Shown: piece by piece, positions 43,541-56,719 of the stretch
How positions within the stretch are numbered: position 1 is the first letter of the stretch
Layout: each line of letters begins with the position of its first letter
Assembly: GCF_030272615.1 (NCBI RefSeq)
Contig: NC_081412.1
Location: 39,362,791-39,426,790 of the forward strand
Origin: Cryptomeria japonica
Lineage: Eukaryota; Streptophyta; Pinopsida; Cupressales; Cupressaceae
DNA: 64,000 nucleotides
Direction of reading: 5' to 3'
Position numbers and translations under genes: made by a program
Notes under the pieces: model-generated
What the model was told of the DNA's origin: nothing
Seen by the model: the letters and a program-made list of their open reading frames with translations, nothing else
Database searches by the model: none

Positions 43541-45170
43541 ATGGAAGGTGAAGAATTCATCCCTTCCATTCATATTCCATCGCCATGCATAGAAACCTTA
43601 GCTCAACAGATCAAGACTTTGCAACAACAAATGATAGACATGACTAGTCCTAACAACCATAGGGGCTGGTTAGAAAAAATGATTGGTTAGAGAAAATGAT
43701 GAGAGAAGTGATAACCACAAGAGAATCATTATCAAGCCAGCCTTCTTCTTCTTGTGAGACCATTCAAACATGCCAACCTTCATTCTTCAACAAAATCATT
43801 CCTACCTCAGTTCAACCAGCATTAAAGTCACGTCAACCTTCTTTCAACCCAACATATTAAACATACCAATCACATCAACCCAACATTCAAACTCCTTTCA
43901 TCCAAAATCAAACCTCTTTCAACCCAATCAAACCTCTTTCAACCAAAACCAAATCCCATTCAACCAAAATCCAAATCAATCATATCTATCCACCATTTCA
44001 TCATCCCTTGAAGTTACACAAGAGAAATCCACACCATCTTTATCCAATATCACAATCTCTCAAAGGCTACCCATAACACAAATCCAATCTAATCCAAGTC
44101 ATGATGCTAGTCCTATCCATGCTTCAGAAATTTAAGATTCAATGCCTCCATCTATTCCATTTCCAAGAAAACCCACTTCAGAGAGTCTCATTCAAAATCC
44201 TTTCTCATCAGGCCAAAGTGTTGAAACCTTCTAAAAATATCCCATGCAAATTCCTTCCTTGTGTCAAGAGGATGATCCAAAATCAGAAGAAATGAGTCAT
44301 GAAATAAATCAAGATCAAGAACAAGCCCTTCCATCCTATCCAATTTTTTATCAAGACCCCTATCAAGAATCTTATGATGATCCCCTCATTCTCTTCTACT
44401 CCACTCATAATGATAACCTTTTATCTCAAGAACAAAGTGTCATTTCAAGCCCCATCCAACATATACCTCCTAAGAAATATCAGGAGATCCCTTCCATCCT
44501 TCCTAATAATGCCTTTCCAAGTCAAGATCAAGGTATTCCCTAACCTTCATGTCCTAAGCAAGATCCCATTATTTCTCTAGATCCTGATCAAGATCCCTCC
44601 ATCCCTTCATCTGCATGTCATAATCCTTCATGTTCCTCATAATATTCCCTCTCAAATGAACTTACCACTTCTCCTAGTCCCCCTCATGATCCCAATACCT
44701 ATACAAAATCTATTCATGAACCTCTTATAAATGAAATTACCAATCTAGATCATACTACAGAGAACAATTTATCAATGATTGTATGTGTGCCATTTTTACA
44801 TGACAATGTAGTGGCATAATAAAGCATAGCACCAGCTAATGAGATCAACACATGGTTGGCTTCATCATCCTCTTCAAGTGCATCAATAGAAACATGCATA
44901 GCACCCATTCATGTCACAACTTCAAAATCAGAATCTATTTGCCTCATGCACCCACACTTGATAGACTGGGGGCAAGAGAATCTACCACAATTGGATTGGA
45001 TTGAAAAGGATGAGGCTATAACTAAATTCATGTGTTCCGGAGCTGGATTTCCCTCTAATGATCCACAAAATCCAAAAACTAAGGAAATCAACATTGGAGA
45101 TGTCGAACATATACATGGAATACATCCAGTTGAGTCCTTATATCCCATTGAAAAAGACAGGTTTATCTGA
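43541..45170 (+). pseudogene. Element B Gln/Ser/Pro-rich ORF, decayed, function unknown
   Basis: From the ATG at 43541: EEFIPSIHIPSPCIETLAQQ, IKTLQQQMIDM, a short helical start. Low-complexity Ser/Gln/Asn/Pro sequence follows with frame changes (43770-44135, 44244-44543), then a more ordered end (44856-45170) with HLIDWGQENLPQLDWIEKDE and EINIGDVEHIHGIHPVESLY. The last two thirds keep one frame (43770, 44244 and 44856 are in phase) and are broken by stops. No zinc knuckle or enzyme motif. It occupies the place of gag but has no support for being one. Confidence 0.5.
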
Positions 45171-46429
45171 CTCTTCAAACATAGACCAAAGAACTATCTA
45201 CATAAAATTCATATCGATCCTATGAACAACACCCACCTTACAAGAAATTGCATATAAGGGATGAGCTCATTTAAATTTTCAATACTTCATTTGCATATTT
45301 CTTTACTGCATTGCATCGTATATCTCTATTTCATAGTGCATCAGAGTTGCTTGCATATCACCATTGCACAACATATAGTTGCATATCATTATTATTTTCT
45401 CATATAGTTGCATCAATAAAACAAAGCGATTGTCTAAGTCATTTACCTATTTGCACTGAAAGGAGAGAAGGTTGTCTCATTTCCTAGATACGTGTTCATG
45501 AAGTTTTTAGGAGGTCTTAGGTCATTCATCTTCAACGTCACCTTGTGATTAAGCTTTATCCATGGTTGGGTAGAAGTTTCACTATTGAGCCTTGTTACCC
45601 AAAATCTGTCAATTGTTATATCTCACACATTAAGCAATAGCTCTAAGTCATTATAGATACCTAGTTGGTCATGTGGCTAGTGAAAAATCCAAAATTCTAC
45701 TTCAGCACCATTGTAATTGTCATACCCAAGTAGGTTTCATTACTTACAAGTCAAGGCAAGAAAAAATGAAATAAGAAAAAGTGCTATGTCAAAATCAATA
45801 TCAAGGCAAAAGAGCAAAGATATATAACTGAAATATCATGCAAAAAAGTGTAATAAAAGTTTGACTAAGGGAACATGCAAATGACTCCATTAGGGCTATG
45901 GATGCTTGCTAGCAATGGAGCAATATTTGAGAAATTATGGTGTATAACCTTGTCGAAGACCTAAAAGCTTGCCGGCAGTGAGGCTCTATCCAGTTTGCTT
46001 TTGAAGTCAGAATAACACACGTATCTAGCCACATAGGATTCCAAGGGCCTTTAATGGTTATAAGAGTCAGAATAAACTAAAATGCACACACATGGGCAAA
46101 AGGAGATCAAAGTTTCAAGAATTTATGGATAAGTTTTATGCGTCTCCATTCATAAATCTTGGTTACATAATGTGTTAGGTTGGATGGTCTAAGGTCTTCT
46201 GAGAATGAATTGAACTCCTATCTCTGAAAAATTTTGCACCTTTAATCCAATTAGTGCATTTCAGAATGAAAGACACACATAATCATCCTTGTTCAAATAG
46301 GAACTGCATCTTTGTCTTGCATATTGCATTAGCATACCTCATATTAAAATTCATTGTCTCCATGTTCATATTGTAGATCATCAAGTCATCCTAGGTTTGC
46401 ATACTGGGGGGCATAGCTGAAAAAATTCT
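45171..46429. other. Non-coding interior of element B
   Basis: No supported gene or repeat. Confidence 0.45.
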
Positions 46430-47230
46430 AAAAAATCGTAAAATGTTGTAAAAAAATAAAATCGCAAAAATGTCATGAAAAAATCCCAAAAACATCAAAA
46501 AAATCAAAATCCAAACAAATCAAAAAAAACCAAAAATACAAAAACATTCACAAAAATGTCATGAAAAAATCTAAAAAATCATAAATGTCTTGAAAAAATC
46601 AAAAATCATAAAATGTCCTGAAAAAAGCCATAAAAATTGAAAATAAAAAATCAAAGATTGAAAATCAAAGCAAGAAAGCATAAACCATCCATCAAATCAG
46701 ATCAACAATCGATAAACTCTCAAAGTCTACAATCAAACTGATCACATGTGTTGTTAATCAATCCATCTATCAAACTCTGTCAAACATCAAAATGTCTTAT
46801 ACAAGGAAGGGTACACTCGAAACCAGATAGATCGGTCTTATATGGGGTACTCACTCTTTGAAATCAGACATTCCTATTAATCATCAAATGATCAAAAGAA
46901 TGACATAGATCAGTATTGGTTATTAGATTTTGTCCAAGTTAGTCTTATCTTTATCAATTGATGGCAAGTCAAGTTTCATAAAAAATATTGGAAACACACA
47001 AAAATCAACCAAAAACATTCAAATACGATCCTAAAAAATACCAAAATCATCAAAAAATTCAAAGTCAAACAAAAATATCGAAAAACTCAAAATCAAGCAA
47101 AAACATTGAAAAACTCAAAATCAAACAAAAACATCGAAAATTAAAAATACCAAAATCCAAAAACATTAGAAAACAATCAAAAATCCAAAAATAATTCATC
47201 AAATCATAATTCACAATAAATTATCCTTTA
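46430..47230. repeat. A-rich low-complexity tract
   Basis: Runs of AAAAATC, CAAAAATC and AAATGTC(A/C)TGAAAAAATC make up most of two blocks (46430-46680 and 46985-47200). A short Lys/Asn-only frame at 46988-47194 is an artefact of this composition. Confidence 0.8.
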
Positions 47231-48210
47231 CAAACGACAAACATTTCAACAAGCGCAAAACACAAAACACAAAACAGATCAAAACATTGAGCTTAACAAA
47301 TCATGTATCAACAGACAAACTACCAAGCTAGTCTACAACCTAACCGATCAATGCCTATCAGTTGTCAACGTCCTTATCAAACAATGTGTCTTTACGAATA
47401 CATTGTTCCTAAAATAGGTACTTATCAGATATCATGTCCTAACAGATACATCTTTCCTACAATGGGCATCCTATCAAACAATCATCCTAGCAACACTTAT
47501 CCTTGGCAAGAAGACCATTATGACTATTGGCTTGTATGGTCAAGTTTTTCTTATCTTTGATTGATTTATCTTTTATTGATTTATGTCAGATCATGTTACT
47601 ATGCTACTCAAGGATGTCCACAAATGACTAGAAGAGTCATGATGGGCATGATCTTTTTATTTGTTTGTTGTTTGTGGTGTGAACCAATGAAGTTATGGGG
47701 CAATAGTTCTAGTGGGTGTCTATGATTGGTATGTTCATTCGGCAAGTATCCTATGCAAAAGTAAAAGTCAGGGATATCTATACTTGTGACTACCACACAT
47801 AACTCGACCCCTAGCGTTATTCCCAGAATGGAGGGTTCATTCCTTGTCTATTATGTGTTTGTTTCTGCAATGAGATATGTTGACATCTTGGTTCCTTATA
47901 CCCTAGTGTACGTAGCTTCATTGTTACATAATAAGGCTCAGTGATGAAAATGTGTTTCACTATGAATAAAGACGAGAAGATTGTTCATCATCAATCATAT
48001 CATTTCATTTTCTCATCTCATCATGTTGATTCTATCTCAAAGATCATTTTCTCATTTAACATATTCTACTCTCAATGAGTTCATTTCAATTTCTACTCAC
48101 ATCTTTCTGATTCCATCTCAAATCATTTCCTCATATCAACTATTATATCTATCAATCAATTATTCCTCGCCTTCATCATATTTCATAATTTATCCAATTA
48201 TTATCTATCA

Positions 48211-48350
48211 TTTGTCTTATACAGGATTAGTCCTTCCTGAAACCAGACACAATAATCTATCATTTGTCTTATACAGGATGTATCCTTCCTCAAACTAGAT
48301 ATTTTGATCATCTTTGTCTTATACAGGATGTGTCCTTCCTGAAACCATAC
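48211..48350. repeat. ~51-bp tandem repeat in element B
   Basis: TTTGTCTTATACAGGATG followed by T(A/G)TCCTTCCTGAAACCAGA recurs at 48211, 48263 and 48313 (periods 52 and 50). Confidence 0.8.
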
Positions 48351-48681
48351 TTTGTCTTTATTAATCTGATCAATTTATCAATCAAATCAATCCTATCAAT
48401 GTCATCGATCCCATCAATCCTATCAATCTTATCATTCAATCAATCTACAAATCATTCTAACCATCTCTTCTATCCAATCAAACTCATTCATGTCATAAAT
48501 TAATCATTCTTCATCGTTCATCTAACATTCTTCTTCTTTCGAGAGATCATTCATGTTTTCAATGCACAAATAATCTCTCGAGGGGGCATTCTACCCTAAG
48601 CGTCACTAGGGCATACTAGGGCAGAGATTTTCTCTTTCTTTGAAACAACGTCGTCTCGACATTGTGTCAAAGAGGGGCAAA
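48351..48681 (+). other. 3' untranslated part of element B and polypurine tract
   Basis: CAATC-rich sequence, then GAGAGATCATTCATG...AATAATCTCTCGAGGGGG. It ends in TCAAAGAGGGGCAAA (48667-48681), the PPT abutting the 3' LTR; AAAGAGGGGCAAA is identical to the PPT core of element A. Confidence 0.65.
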
Positions 48682-49784
48682 TGTAGACACTGAAAAAATG
48701 TACTACATCTAAATTATTTAAGTAATTCTTTAATCATTTAATTAAGCTAATTATTCTTCTAAACTCACTCAATCATCACCTATCACGTTACTAATTATTC
48801 AATTTCACTTCTTAATCAATTAATCATTTAACCCTCTTCCAAATATTAATTATTTAATTAATTGTGATTAATTCCCTTAATTAAATAATCTTTATTATTT
48901 AATTAAATTCTATTTCTAATGTTTAAATAATTTCATTTTAATTATTTAAATTAATTAACTTATTCCTCCAATTCCCCAAATTCAAATTTTAATTAATTTC
49001 ATCTAATTCCAAATAATCAAATTAACATTTCACCAAATCTGAATTTCAGTTAGTTTCACGTGCATTTCGGAATTCGAAAGTCCAAGTTCAAATCCAAATT
49101 GAAAATGAAAATCAAATTCAATTTCAAAATCCTACAACACATGTTGAAATCATAACTGATTGATCAAATCAGTTGACAAATTAGTTAACTCAGTTAACTC
49201 TTCAATTACCCCTTTTCACTCCAAATCACCTTTTTTTGACTAATCAATCAATCCACTTATCTCTCCAATCTATTCAGTCTTCTAATCCATTTATTCAGTC
49301 AACTAGCTAGTCTATTCAGTAAACTGGTTAATCAATTGAGTTCACTCCAATCAATCCTGTTAACAAACCAATCTATTGAGTTAACAAATCAATCAAGATG
49401 AGTTCATTGATCAATCTAAATCATTTGACTATCAATCAGAACTTGAGTTCAAAATCCCTCCTCATCTGTGTTGAAAAACATATAAATAACATCATTTTCA
49501 TCAAATCAATCTAGAAATAGAGAATCACAGTCTTCAAAATAATTGTGTATCTTATGTAGGAATTTCAATGCAACACCTGAGAGCCAATCAACCAACAATT
49601 ATGGAGAAGAGCAATGGAAGCCTTGTTACATCAATTGAGGGAGTTTAATTAGATTTCATTCATTATTCAATTGATTTAGCATTATTTCATTGTCATTTGG
49701 GAGTTAATTGTAATTGGATATATTACTTGTAATTCGCTCTTTGACATCTGATTATCTTTATGCTTAATTTACCCCTAAGAAATA
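48682..49784 (+). repeat. 3' LTR of element B (1103 bp)
   Basis: Starts TGTAGACACTGAAAAAATG and ends ACCCCTAAGAAATA, followed by GGTAG. The terminal TA instead of CA fits a C-to-T change. Confidence 0.9.
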
Positions 49785-50530
49785 GGTAGCATCATCAAAA
49801 GAGGAGCTCGAAATAGTTGATTTGACCTTCTTCACAATTTTGGAACAAGGATTGCAAGAGACAATTTTATAGTTGATAGAGATTTAAAGAAGGGCACGCA
49901 TTTTAGAGAGCTATTCAGACTTGTCCATGATGACCGTGGCATTGCCTTTGTCTACTTTGGAGATAATAAGGTCATTATTGCTTATAAGTCTCTTAAAGGC
50001 TACGATCTCCACCTTAGGGATGTTACATTTAGGTGGTTTGGCCCATCACAGAGCCATGACACATCTCGCCTAACCTCCTCGATAACATCGATAGGAAGAG
50101 CATGGTGTGCATTCTTGATATCAATGAGGAAGTCCATTAGAGGGATGGCACATGGAGCCACGACAAAGCCTAGTCCTTTCTTAAGAAAATTAAATGCGAG
50201 GGGTCTACGTTGACATGAGACAAGTTGATGACAAGCTTAGACTTCCAATTCCTAGATGAGAGGGGATTGGAAGAGGACGCAAGAAGCAACATGCTACCCA
50301 AGACAAGATGAGGAGGGGAAGGAGGCCCCAAGGTGTGACTCAAGATGGATGGAGAACATGAGGGAGTAGAGGACCTAACCCCAATGGGGTCATTGGCAAG
50401 GAAATAAGAACTAGAATTACAAGATATAGTTGAAGAAGTAGACCCTTCTAAAGAGGACACATGGAGGGGAAGAGAAGAGTGAGACAAGGAAAAAGTTGAT
50501 AGGGAATTAGTGGGACAATGGGAAGTCAAT
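49785..50530 (-). pseudogene. Penelope-like element: RT N-terminal region
   Basis: Reading downward, with one frameshift near 50170: LVINLSHVNVDPSHLIFLRK, GLGFVVAPCAIPLMDFLIDI, VRRDVSWLCDGPNHL, then KVDKGNATVIMDKSE and KMRALL, ending SSSFDDAT at the insertion point of element B. VxNLSxxxLxxxExxxLxKGLxFxxxP and ADKGxxxVVMD are the typical PLE N-terminal blocks, colinear with 40336-38967. A Ser/Pro-rich stretch precedes them (50529-50330). Confidence 0.82.
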
Positions 50531-50751
50531 GCATGGGGGCTTTACTTAGTGAACCTGCCCTTTATATCACCTGTGTTCATAGCATACTAAAGAATCCCCC
50601 TATTTTCAAAAAATACTACCCTAGAATCCTTTTTTTTCACACCCTCTCAATACACAACCTAAATTAAAATCCCCCTATATTTGTGCCAAATATTGCATTT
50701 TTTCATAGCTCGAATTAAAAACCCCCCTATTTTCACTTATAAGCAATATAT
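50531..50751. other. Penelope spacer left of element D
   Basis: Repeated AATTAAAA(A/T)CCCCCCTAT units (near 50652, 50712) and TCATAGC. The right flank of element D (62872) begins with a similar ATTAAATCCCCC, so the insertion is probably in this repeated stretch. Confidence 0.45.
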
Positions 50752-52030
50752 TGTACCCTCACTTCTGGGACAACTAAGAGGGGGGGGGGGGGGGGGGTGG
50801 GGGTGAATTAGTTATGAACAGATTATATCAACCAAACCACTTTATAACCTTTAATCGAAGCACATAAACATTGAATATCGGAATAGCAAAAACAGATACC
50901 GGTAAGCAATAAAACTTAAGTATGAAACACAATGCAACCATACCACATAACACAATGCAACCATACCACATAACACCATGATTTCTACGTGGAAAACCCG
51001 GTAAAGGGAAAAACCATGGTGGGAACCCTACCCACAATGAGATGATACTCCTATAGAATGTATGTGATACAATAAGGGGCTTGAACATGCAGGAAGGCAC
51101 ACTGCCTAGAGCGTACTGCTCATTACAAAGGAGTCTCATTGACTACAGAGAGGTTATAACCACCTCAATATAATTGGACAGTAATTCAAAAGAATGAACT
51201 GCCAATGATAGCATCTACCATGCCTGATTACAGTCCCAGTTAAGCTCAATATCAAAGGCCTTTGACCTCTTACATAAACCCAATCCGATCACCTATGATA
51301 GACCAAATCTCCTTCGCATATGATCTTTTCATTATTCACACATTTCATTCCATGACCATGATCTACAATGAGATCTTACATCAATTTATACAAACCCTAA
51401 GGCCTAAACCAATTAGGTCAGCCACCTAAAAGATATCACAATAAGATCATTACATACATCCACATTACAATGATATATCATGTCGGCTTTAGACCAAAAC
51501 AATATTACCCAATCCATAAATCATCCCAATAACGTGTAGAGAACACTTAATAGTATGTTACATGATACCAGTCCATAACCTAGATAGATACAAGACCCAA
51601 ATAGATCCACCATGCCAAAGCAATTTCTCCAATCAGTCGAGGCATGAACAAATATCACCTTCTGCATCCTGAATTCCATCTAGAAGCCACACCAACACCA
51701 CTTATGCATCATGTCAAAGATTCACAGCAAAAGTTCTATTGGTAAAACCCTAAACCCTTACCAGTATAGGCTTACTAGAATGTATGATAGCATCCGATCA
51801 TCAAGTCAATACCAACTGACCAAAACATAGTCAAGAAACATCAAACCAAACATATTCCATTGATCCAAACATTTCGGTAGTATCCAACTAATAGTCCCTT
51901 CTGTCGGTAACACTAGTTCTTCTACCAATAATCAAAATCTGTCTATCGGTAACCAATCATAACAGCTAGTGTTGACATCAATGACAAAACATCAATGCAA
52001 CACATAATAAATTCCTTCATATTGCCAACA
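50752..52030 (-). repeat. 3' LTR of element D
   Basis: Ends (plus) ATTGCCAACA at 52030, next to the PPT. From GGACAACT(A/G)AGAG inward it aligns with 61639-62871. The first ~17 bases (50752-50768) no longer match the partner, so the outer boundary is approximate. Confidence 0.8.
50780..50797. repeat. G homopolymer of 18
   Basis: Eighteen consecutive G, then T and five more G, in the 3' LTR of D. The partner LTR has only seven G at this place (GAGAGGGGGGGTGAATC). Confidence 0.9.
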
Positions 52031-52044
52031 ATCTCCCCCTTTGG
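52031..52044 (-). promoter_or_regulatory. Polypurine tract of element D
   Basis: Minus-strand CCAAAGGGGGAGAT directly adjoins the LTR, identical in core to the PPT of element C. Confidence 0.85.
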
Positions 52045-52486
52045 TATTGATGGCAACACTAGATGTGAAAATGAAAACATCTAAGTGCCAAGAAATGCCA
52101 AAAATTTCTTATAGAAGATATAACAATAAAAAACTAAAAAATACCAGTAGCTCCCCCTGAGGAGTGTAGTCCAATCTGAAACTGATCTGAATCTCTCCCC
52201 CATATGACATATTATGACATTATTTTTCACATCATATAACTCTACCCCTTTGACATCAATGCCAAAGATCAAAATCCTATGAATCTCAAAGCCGACTACT
52301 CCCCCTGAGTAGTAGCACCACTACATCAATCCAGAGCAAAGGATAATGCTAATGATGCATACTGGACTGATGCTCTTCTCAATCAATCAAGTTTCTATTG
52401 GAGGGGCAGACACCCCTATTATATCTCTTAAATACTCAAATGATTCCTTAGACAACGGTTTAGTGAATATATCTGCAATTTGCTCT

Positions 52487-53510
52487 TTAGTGTTCACATA
52501 AACAATTTTGACTTCCTTTTCTTCCACCTTTTTCCTTCAGAAAGTTATATTTTATTGATACGTGCTTATTCTTAGAGTGAAATATCAGATTCTTAGACAT
52601 GTCAATAGCTACAGAGTTATCACAATAGATAACTATCAGTTCACTACAATTTACATTGATATCTTTCAACAGTTGCTTCATCCACAAGACTTGTGTGCAA
52701 TTAGTTGTTGCTGCAACATATTTAGCTTCTGCAGTAGATAAAGAAATGCATGACTATTTTTGTTGGTCCATGAAACCAAATTCTTTCCAAGAAAGAAATC
52801 TCCACTAGAAGTGCTATTCCGATCATCAGTATCTCCTACCCAATCTGCATCTGTATATGCACATAAAGTGAAGTTATCATCTCTAGAGTACCATAAGTCA
52901 TATTTTGTTGTTCCTTGCAAATACCGGAATATCCTCTTTACTGCACATTCATGATTTTCTTTAGGATTACTTTGATATCTTGAAACAATACTTATTGCAT
53001 TCATAATATCCGGTCTAGTCTGAGTTAGATATAACAAGCCACCAATCATAGACTTATACCTTGTCGAATTTACCTGTGCAGCTGTGTCTTTGATAGATAA
53101 TGTCTCACTTGTCACCATAGGAGTACTTACCGGTTAGGAATTATCCATACCAAACTTCTTCAACAATTCTCTTAGATACTTAGTTTAACAGATAAAAATG
53201 CCTTTGATAGTTTGAGTAATCTGCAAACCTAAGAAAAATCTCATCTCACCAGTCATAGACATTTCAAATTCATCCTTCATTTTGTTAGAGAATTCCATGC
53301 ACAATTTATCTTCACCTCCAAAAATGATATCATCAACAAATACTTCAATAATCAGAATATCATCATCAATGATCTTGTAATATAAATTGTTGTCAACATT
53401 ATCTTTTGTATAACGAATCTTCAAAAGATATTTATCGAACCTTGCATACCAAGCTCTAGGAGCTTGTTTCAATCCATATAATGCTTTCCTTAACCTGCAA
53501 ACCATATCTT
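52487..53510 (-). pseudogene. Element D RT C-terminal part and RNase H
   Basis: 53505-53185: VCRLRKALYGLKQAPRAWYA, IEVFVDDIIFGGEDKL (catalytic box FVDD, usually YVDD), FEMSMTGEMRFFLGLQI. 53118-52678: STRYKSMIGGLLYLTQTRPD, AVKRIFRYLQGTTKYDLWYS, LCAYTDADWVGDTDDRNSTS, FLGKNLVSWTNKNSH (RNase H with the first Asp). 52687-52487: WMKQLLKDINVN, IYCDNSVAIDMSKNLIFHSK, NKHVSIKY. All are standard copia blocks in order, with stops and frame changes between them. Confidence 0.9.
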
Positions 53511-53519
53511 TGTCATCTG

Positions 53520-53972
53520 TCAGTGAAATCCATTAGGCTGCTCAATGTATACTTCTTCCTCAAGTTCACCATTCAAAAATGCACATTTAACATCCATTTG
53601 ATAGACCTTGTGTTTCTTGTATGCTGCATAGGCAAGAAATAGTCTAACAACTTTAATTCTAGCTACTGGTGCAAATGTCTCACCATAATCAATTCCTTCC
53701 ATTTGAGAATATCCTTTACAAAACAGTCTAGCCTTGTTTGTTACAACTTGACCATCCTCATTTAGTTTATTTCTACAAACCCATTTAGTTCCAATAACAT
53801 TCTTATTTTTAGGTCGGGGAACTAAAGTCCAAGTCTTATTCTTCTCTATCTGATCTAATTCATCTTCCATAGCCTTTAACCAATATTCATCTTTACAAGC
53901 TTCAATAACAGATGTCGGTTCAATTTGAGAAATAAGGCATACCTCTTCATTTACCAATCTTCTTCTCGTCAT
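53520..53972 (-). pseudogene. Element D reverse transcriptase N-terminal part
   Basis: [80 protein letters not shown], then IEQPNGFH. This is the copia RVT_2 start; the Asp of [10 protein letters not shown] is the first catalytic residue. A frameshift to the next block lies at about 53510. Confidence 0.9.
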
Positions 53973-54041
53973 AACTCCCTTGTTCTCAACTCCAATGATT
54001 TGATCTTTAGAATGATTTTATCTTACATACCTTGGTGTCTT

Positions 54042-55157
54042 TTAAACTTCGGGTTCTCTATTCTGATCACCAGTCACAGTTGAATTTTCTGATTGTACCG
54101 GTGTAACTGTCTCAGTGTCTTGTACCGGTTGAGGCATTACGAGATCATTTATGATAATTTTCACTATCAGTTCTTTGTCATATGATGTAGATTGATTTTT
54201 GTATTGCTCATCCACTTTCACATTTGTGCTCTCCACAATTTTCTGCAATCTTTTGTTATAAAATCTATATGCTTTTCTCTGAATTGAATATCCAAGAAAT
54301 ATCCCTTCATCACATCTAGGATCAAACTTCCCAATTGAATCATCCCTTTTGATATAACATTTACTTCCAAAAATTCTGAAATATTTAAGAGTAGGTGTAT
54401 GTCCAAACCATAATTCATAAGGAGTCTTACCAGTTTCACCTTTGATATGAACTATGTTGAATGTGTAGAATGTTGTACTCATTGCTTCTCTCTAGTAGAT
54501 GTGAGACAATTTGGCTTCCATCATCATGGTTCTTGCTGCATCCAAAATGGTTCTATTCCTCCTTTCCACTACTCCATTCTGCTGAGGAGTCTGGGGTGTA
54601 GATAACTGTGTCCTAATTCCATTTATCTCACAATAACTGTTAAATTAATGAGATATGAACTCATCGCCTTGATCTAATCTCAGACATTTGATTTTCAATC
54701 TAGTTTTTGTTTCCACCATTGCTTTAAAGATCTTTTGTTTCTCAAAAGCTTCAGACTTCTCCCTTAGAAAAGTCACCCACATCATTCTAGAATAATCATC
54801 AATCATTAGCATGAAGTACTTATCACCTTGAAAGCTTCTGGTCCTTGCTGGACCACATAAGTCAGTATGAATCAAATCAAGCACATCATTAGATTTATCA
54901 TGTATGCTCTTAAAAGAAGTTCTAACTTGATTTCCTAATTGACTTTCCTTACATACCGGATTATGAGGCTTTATAATCTTAGGTATATCTCTAACTGCCT
55001 TTGCCGAACTGATCTTAACAATACAATCAAAATTAACATGGCACAACCTCTTATGCCATAACCAACTCTCATCAATATGAGCAATCAAACATGTCTTACC
55101 ACCGGTGTTCAAGTGAAAGATATTACCTCCAGTCTGAGTACCGGTTGCAATCTCCAA
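54042..55157 (-). pseudogene. Element D integrase
   Basis: The pre-integrase zinc region shows WLWHKRLCHVNFDCIVKI (HH) and NPVCKESQLG (the second Cys is lost). The core shows VLDLIHTDLCGPARTRSF (first Asp), YFMLMIDDYSRMMWVTFL, IKCLRLDQGDEF (second Asp; DQGDEF where DNGGEF is usual), then PQQNGVVERRNRTI with the Glu. The C-terminus shows GKTPYELWFGHTPTLKYFRI, FGSKCYI, FLGYS. In-frame TAG stops. Confidence 0.88.
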
Positions 55158-55178
55158 GCCAGTTCTGTTAATGTTTTT

Positions 55179-55784
55179 TCATTTTCTATCTTTGAATTGA
55201 AGTTGGAATCCCTTATCCACCAATTGACCAACACTTAAAACATTATGCTTTAAACCTTCTACATAATAAACATTATCAGTATTATGCTTACCATCCTGAG
55301 AAATAATACCTCTACCTTTGATCATACATGCTTTGTCATCCCCAAATTTGACTTGGCCGCCATTATGTTCTTGCAGGGACAAATTTTTTCTTTTATCTCC
55401 AGTCATATGATGTGAGCATCCACTATCAATTACCCATTCATCCTTATCTTCAAATTTTCTTACCAGGGCCTTTTCTTCATTCTTGATAACCAATTTCGGT
55501 TCATCTTCCTTTACAGCATAGAACACCCATTCCTTTCCACTATCGGATCCACTAGCAGAGTCTCTTGTTGGTTCTTCCTCTGAGTCATCACTTACTCCTT
55601 CCTCATCAACATAGCAGCATGATTTATCTTAGTTTCTCCTGTGCTTATTCTTGAATTGATATTAATGGTTAGGCTTAAAATATCTTTTAACTCTTTCTTC
55701 AAATCTTGAATTCCTTTCAGGACATCTAGATACAAAATGACCAATCTTGTTACATGCAAAACATTTAAAAGGTGCTTTTCCTTC
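55179..55784 (-). pseudogene. Element D gag zinc knuckle and protease
   Basis: Just below the left end of element E the frame reads KAPFKCFACNKIGHFVSRCP (CCHC knuckle) and RFEERVKRYFKPNH. The protease follows: EDKDEWVIDSGCSHHMTGDK (D-S-G active site intact), GQVKFGDDKACMIKGRGII, NVYYVEGLKHNVLSVGQLVD. It continues the gag interrupted at 60743. Confidence 0.88.
55780..55784 (+). other. Target-site duplication of element E, left copy
   Basis: CCTTC, repeated at 60743-60747 after the right end. Excising E plus one copy rejoins the gag of element D in frame (minus strand GSKYEG then KAPFKC). Confidence 0.92.
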
Positions 55785-55787
55785 TGT

Positions 55788-56719
55788 TAGCGAATAGATT
55801 TTCTCTTTGTTTTTAAATGATTAATTTTAAACTCTATTACCTTCTTCTAAGAACAAATGATTCACTGAACAGTTGGGTAAGTGTTTGTTCGAATCACTTC
55901 CCTCAAAATTTTTGCCTAGGTACAGCTCCCTATCTAGGTTTTTCATAAAATGTGTTTTTATTTTTGCTTAAATCTAAATGGAAAGCTTTTAACCAGAAAG
56001 CACGTAAGGCCACCTATTTCACTCTTAGATGAAAGGCTATAACTTTTCTCATGTCTCATAAATAATGGAAAACTATTTTCTTTAATTTTCAATGCATGTA
56101 ACTACAGCAACTGAAACAAAGTTCAATATACTTCTTCCACCTGAATTATAAAGATGAACAGATTCAAAGAAAATAAATCCGCCCTCAATCATGATTCTTT
56201 TCTAGATTAAACAACACATTCAAAGGAAAAAACATCAGAGGAATAATGAAATACTGCCATGAAATGATCAATTACTATTACTTGATTGGATGAACACATA
56301 CAAAGACATGTTATCTATTCGGATTCAAAATACAAAGATCTTTCTTCTCCCCAAAAACAATATGATCAGATTTCATATATATCCCTATGCAACCCAGACA
56401 TAAAAATACATCTGTCAAACTTTTTCATAACAGATCCCGATCATCTGATTCTTCCTTTGATTAAGAACAAAAAATACCAAAAACAACACTTCAGACGAAG
56501 TTCACAAAATTAGTTACTAAAATCTAACCCCTCTACCATCTGTTTTACTTAATTTATAGTCTAAACGGGGGAGGTCTCCCTGAAAACTTGACCACTCCCT
56601 GATAAAATAGTTACGAAACCAACATAAAGTATTTTGGGACAGTTGTCCCGAAGTTTTTGCATAACTATAAGAAATGTTTTTGAAAATAAAGAAAACTAGC
56701 CCTAAGTGGATGCATTATA
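55788..56719 (-). other. 3' non-coding part of element E
   Basis: AT-rich sequence between the ORF stop and the end of E, with no gene seen. A few TGAACA/GTTCAA words occur (55866, 56130, 56156), far fewer than at the other end. Confidence 0.5.

Larger units (their letters stand above)
40342..49784 (+). mobile_element. Element B: LTR retrotransposon without recognisable pol, inserted in the Penelope RT
   Basis: A 9.4-kb element with direct LTRs 40342-41461 and 48682-49784, GGTAG target duplications, a PPT-like CAAAGAGGGGCAAA before the 3' LTR and TGGTG... after the 5' LTR. Its leader shares homology with that of gypsy element A (inverted relative to A because the two elements lie on opposite strands), so it belongs to a related Ty3/gypsy group. 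Inside are only a decayed Gln/Ser/Pro-rich ORF, an A-rich tract and simple repeats. There is no protease, RT, RNase H or integrase, so it is LARD-like and non-autonomous. Confidence 0.88.
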
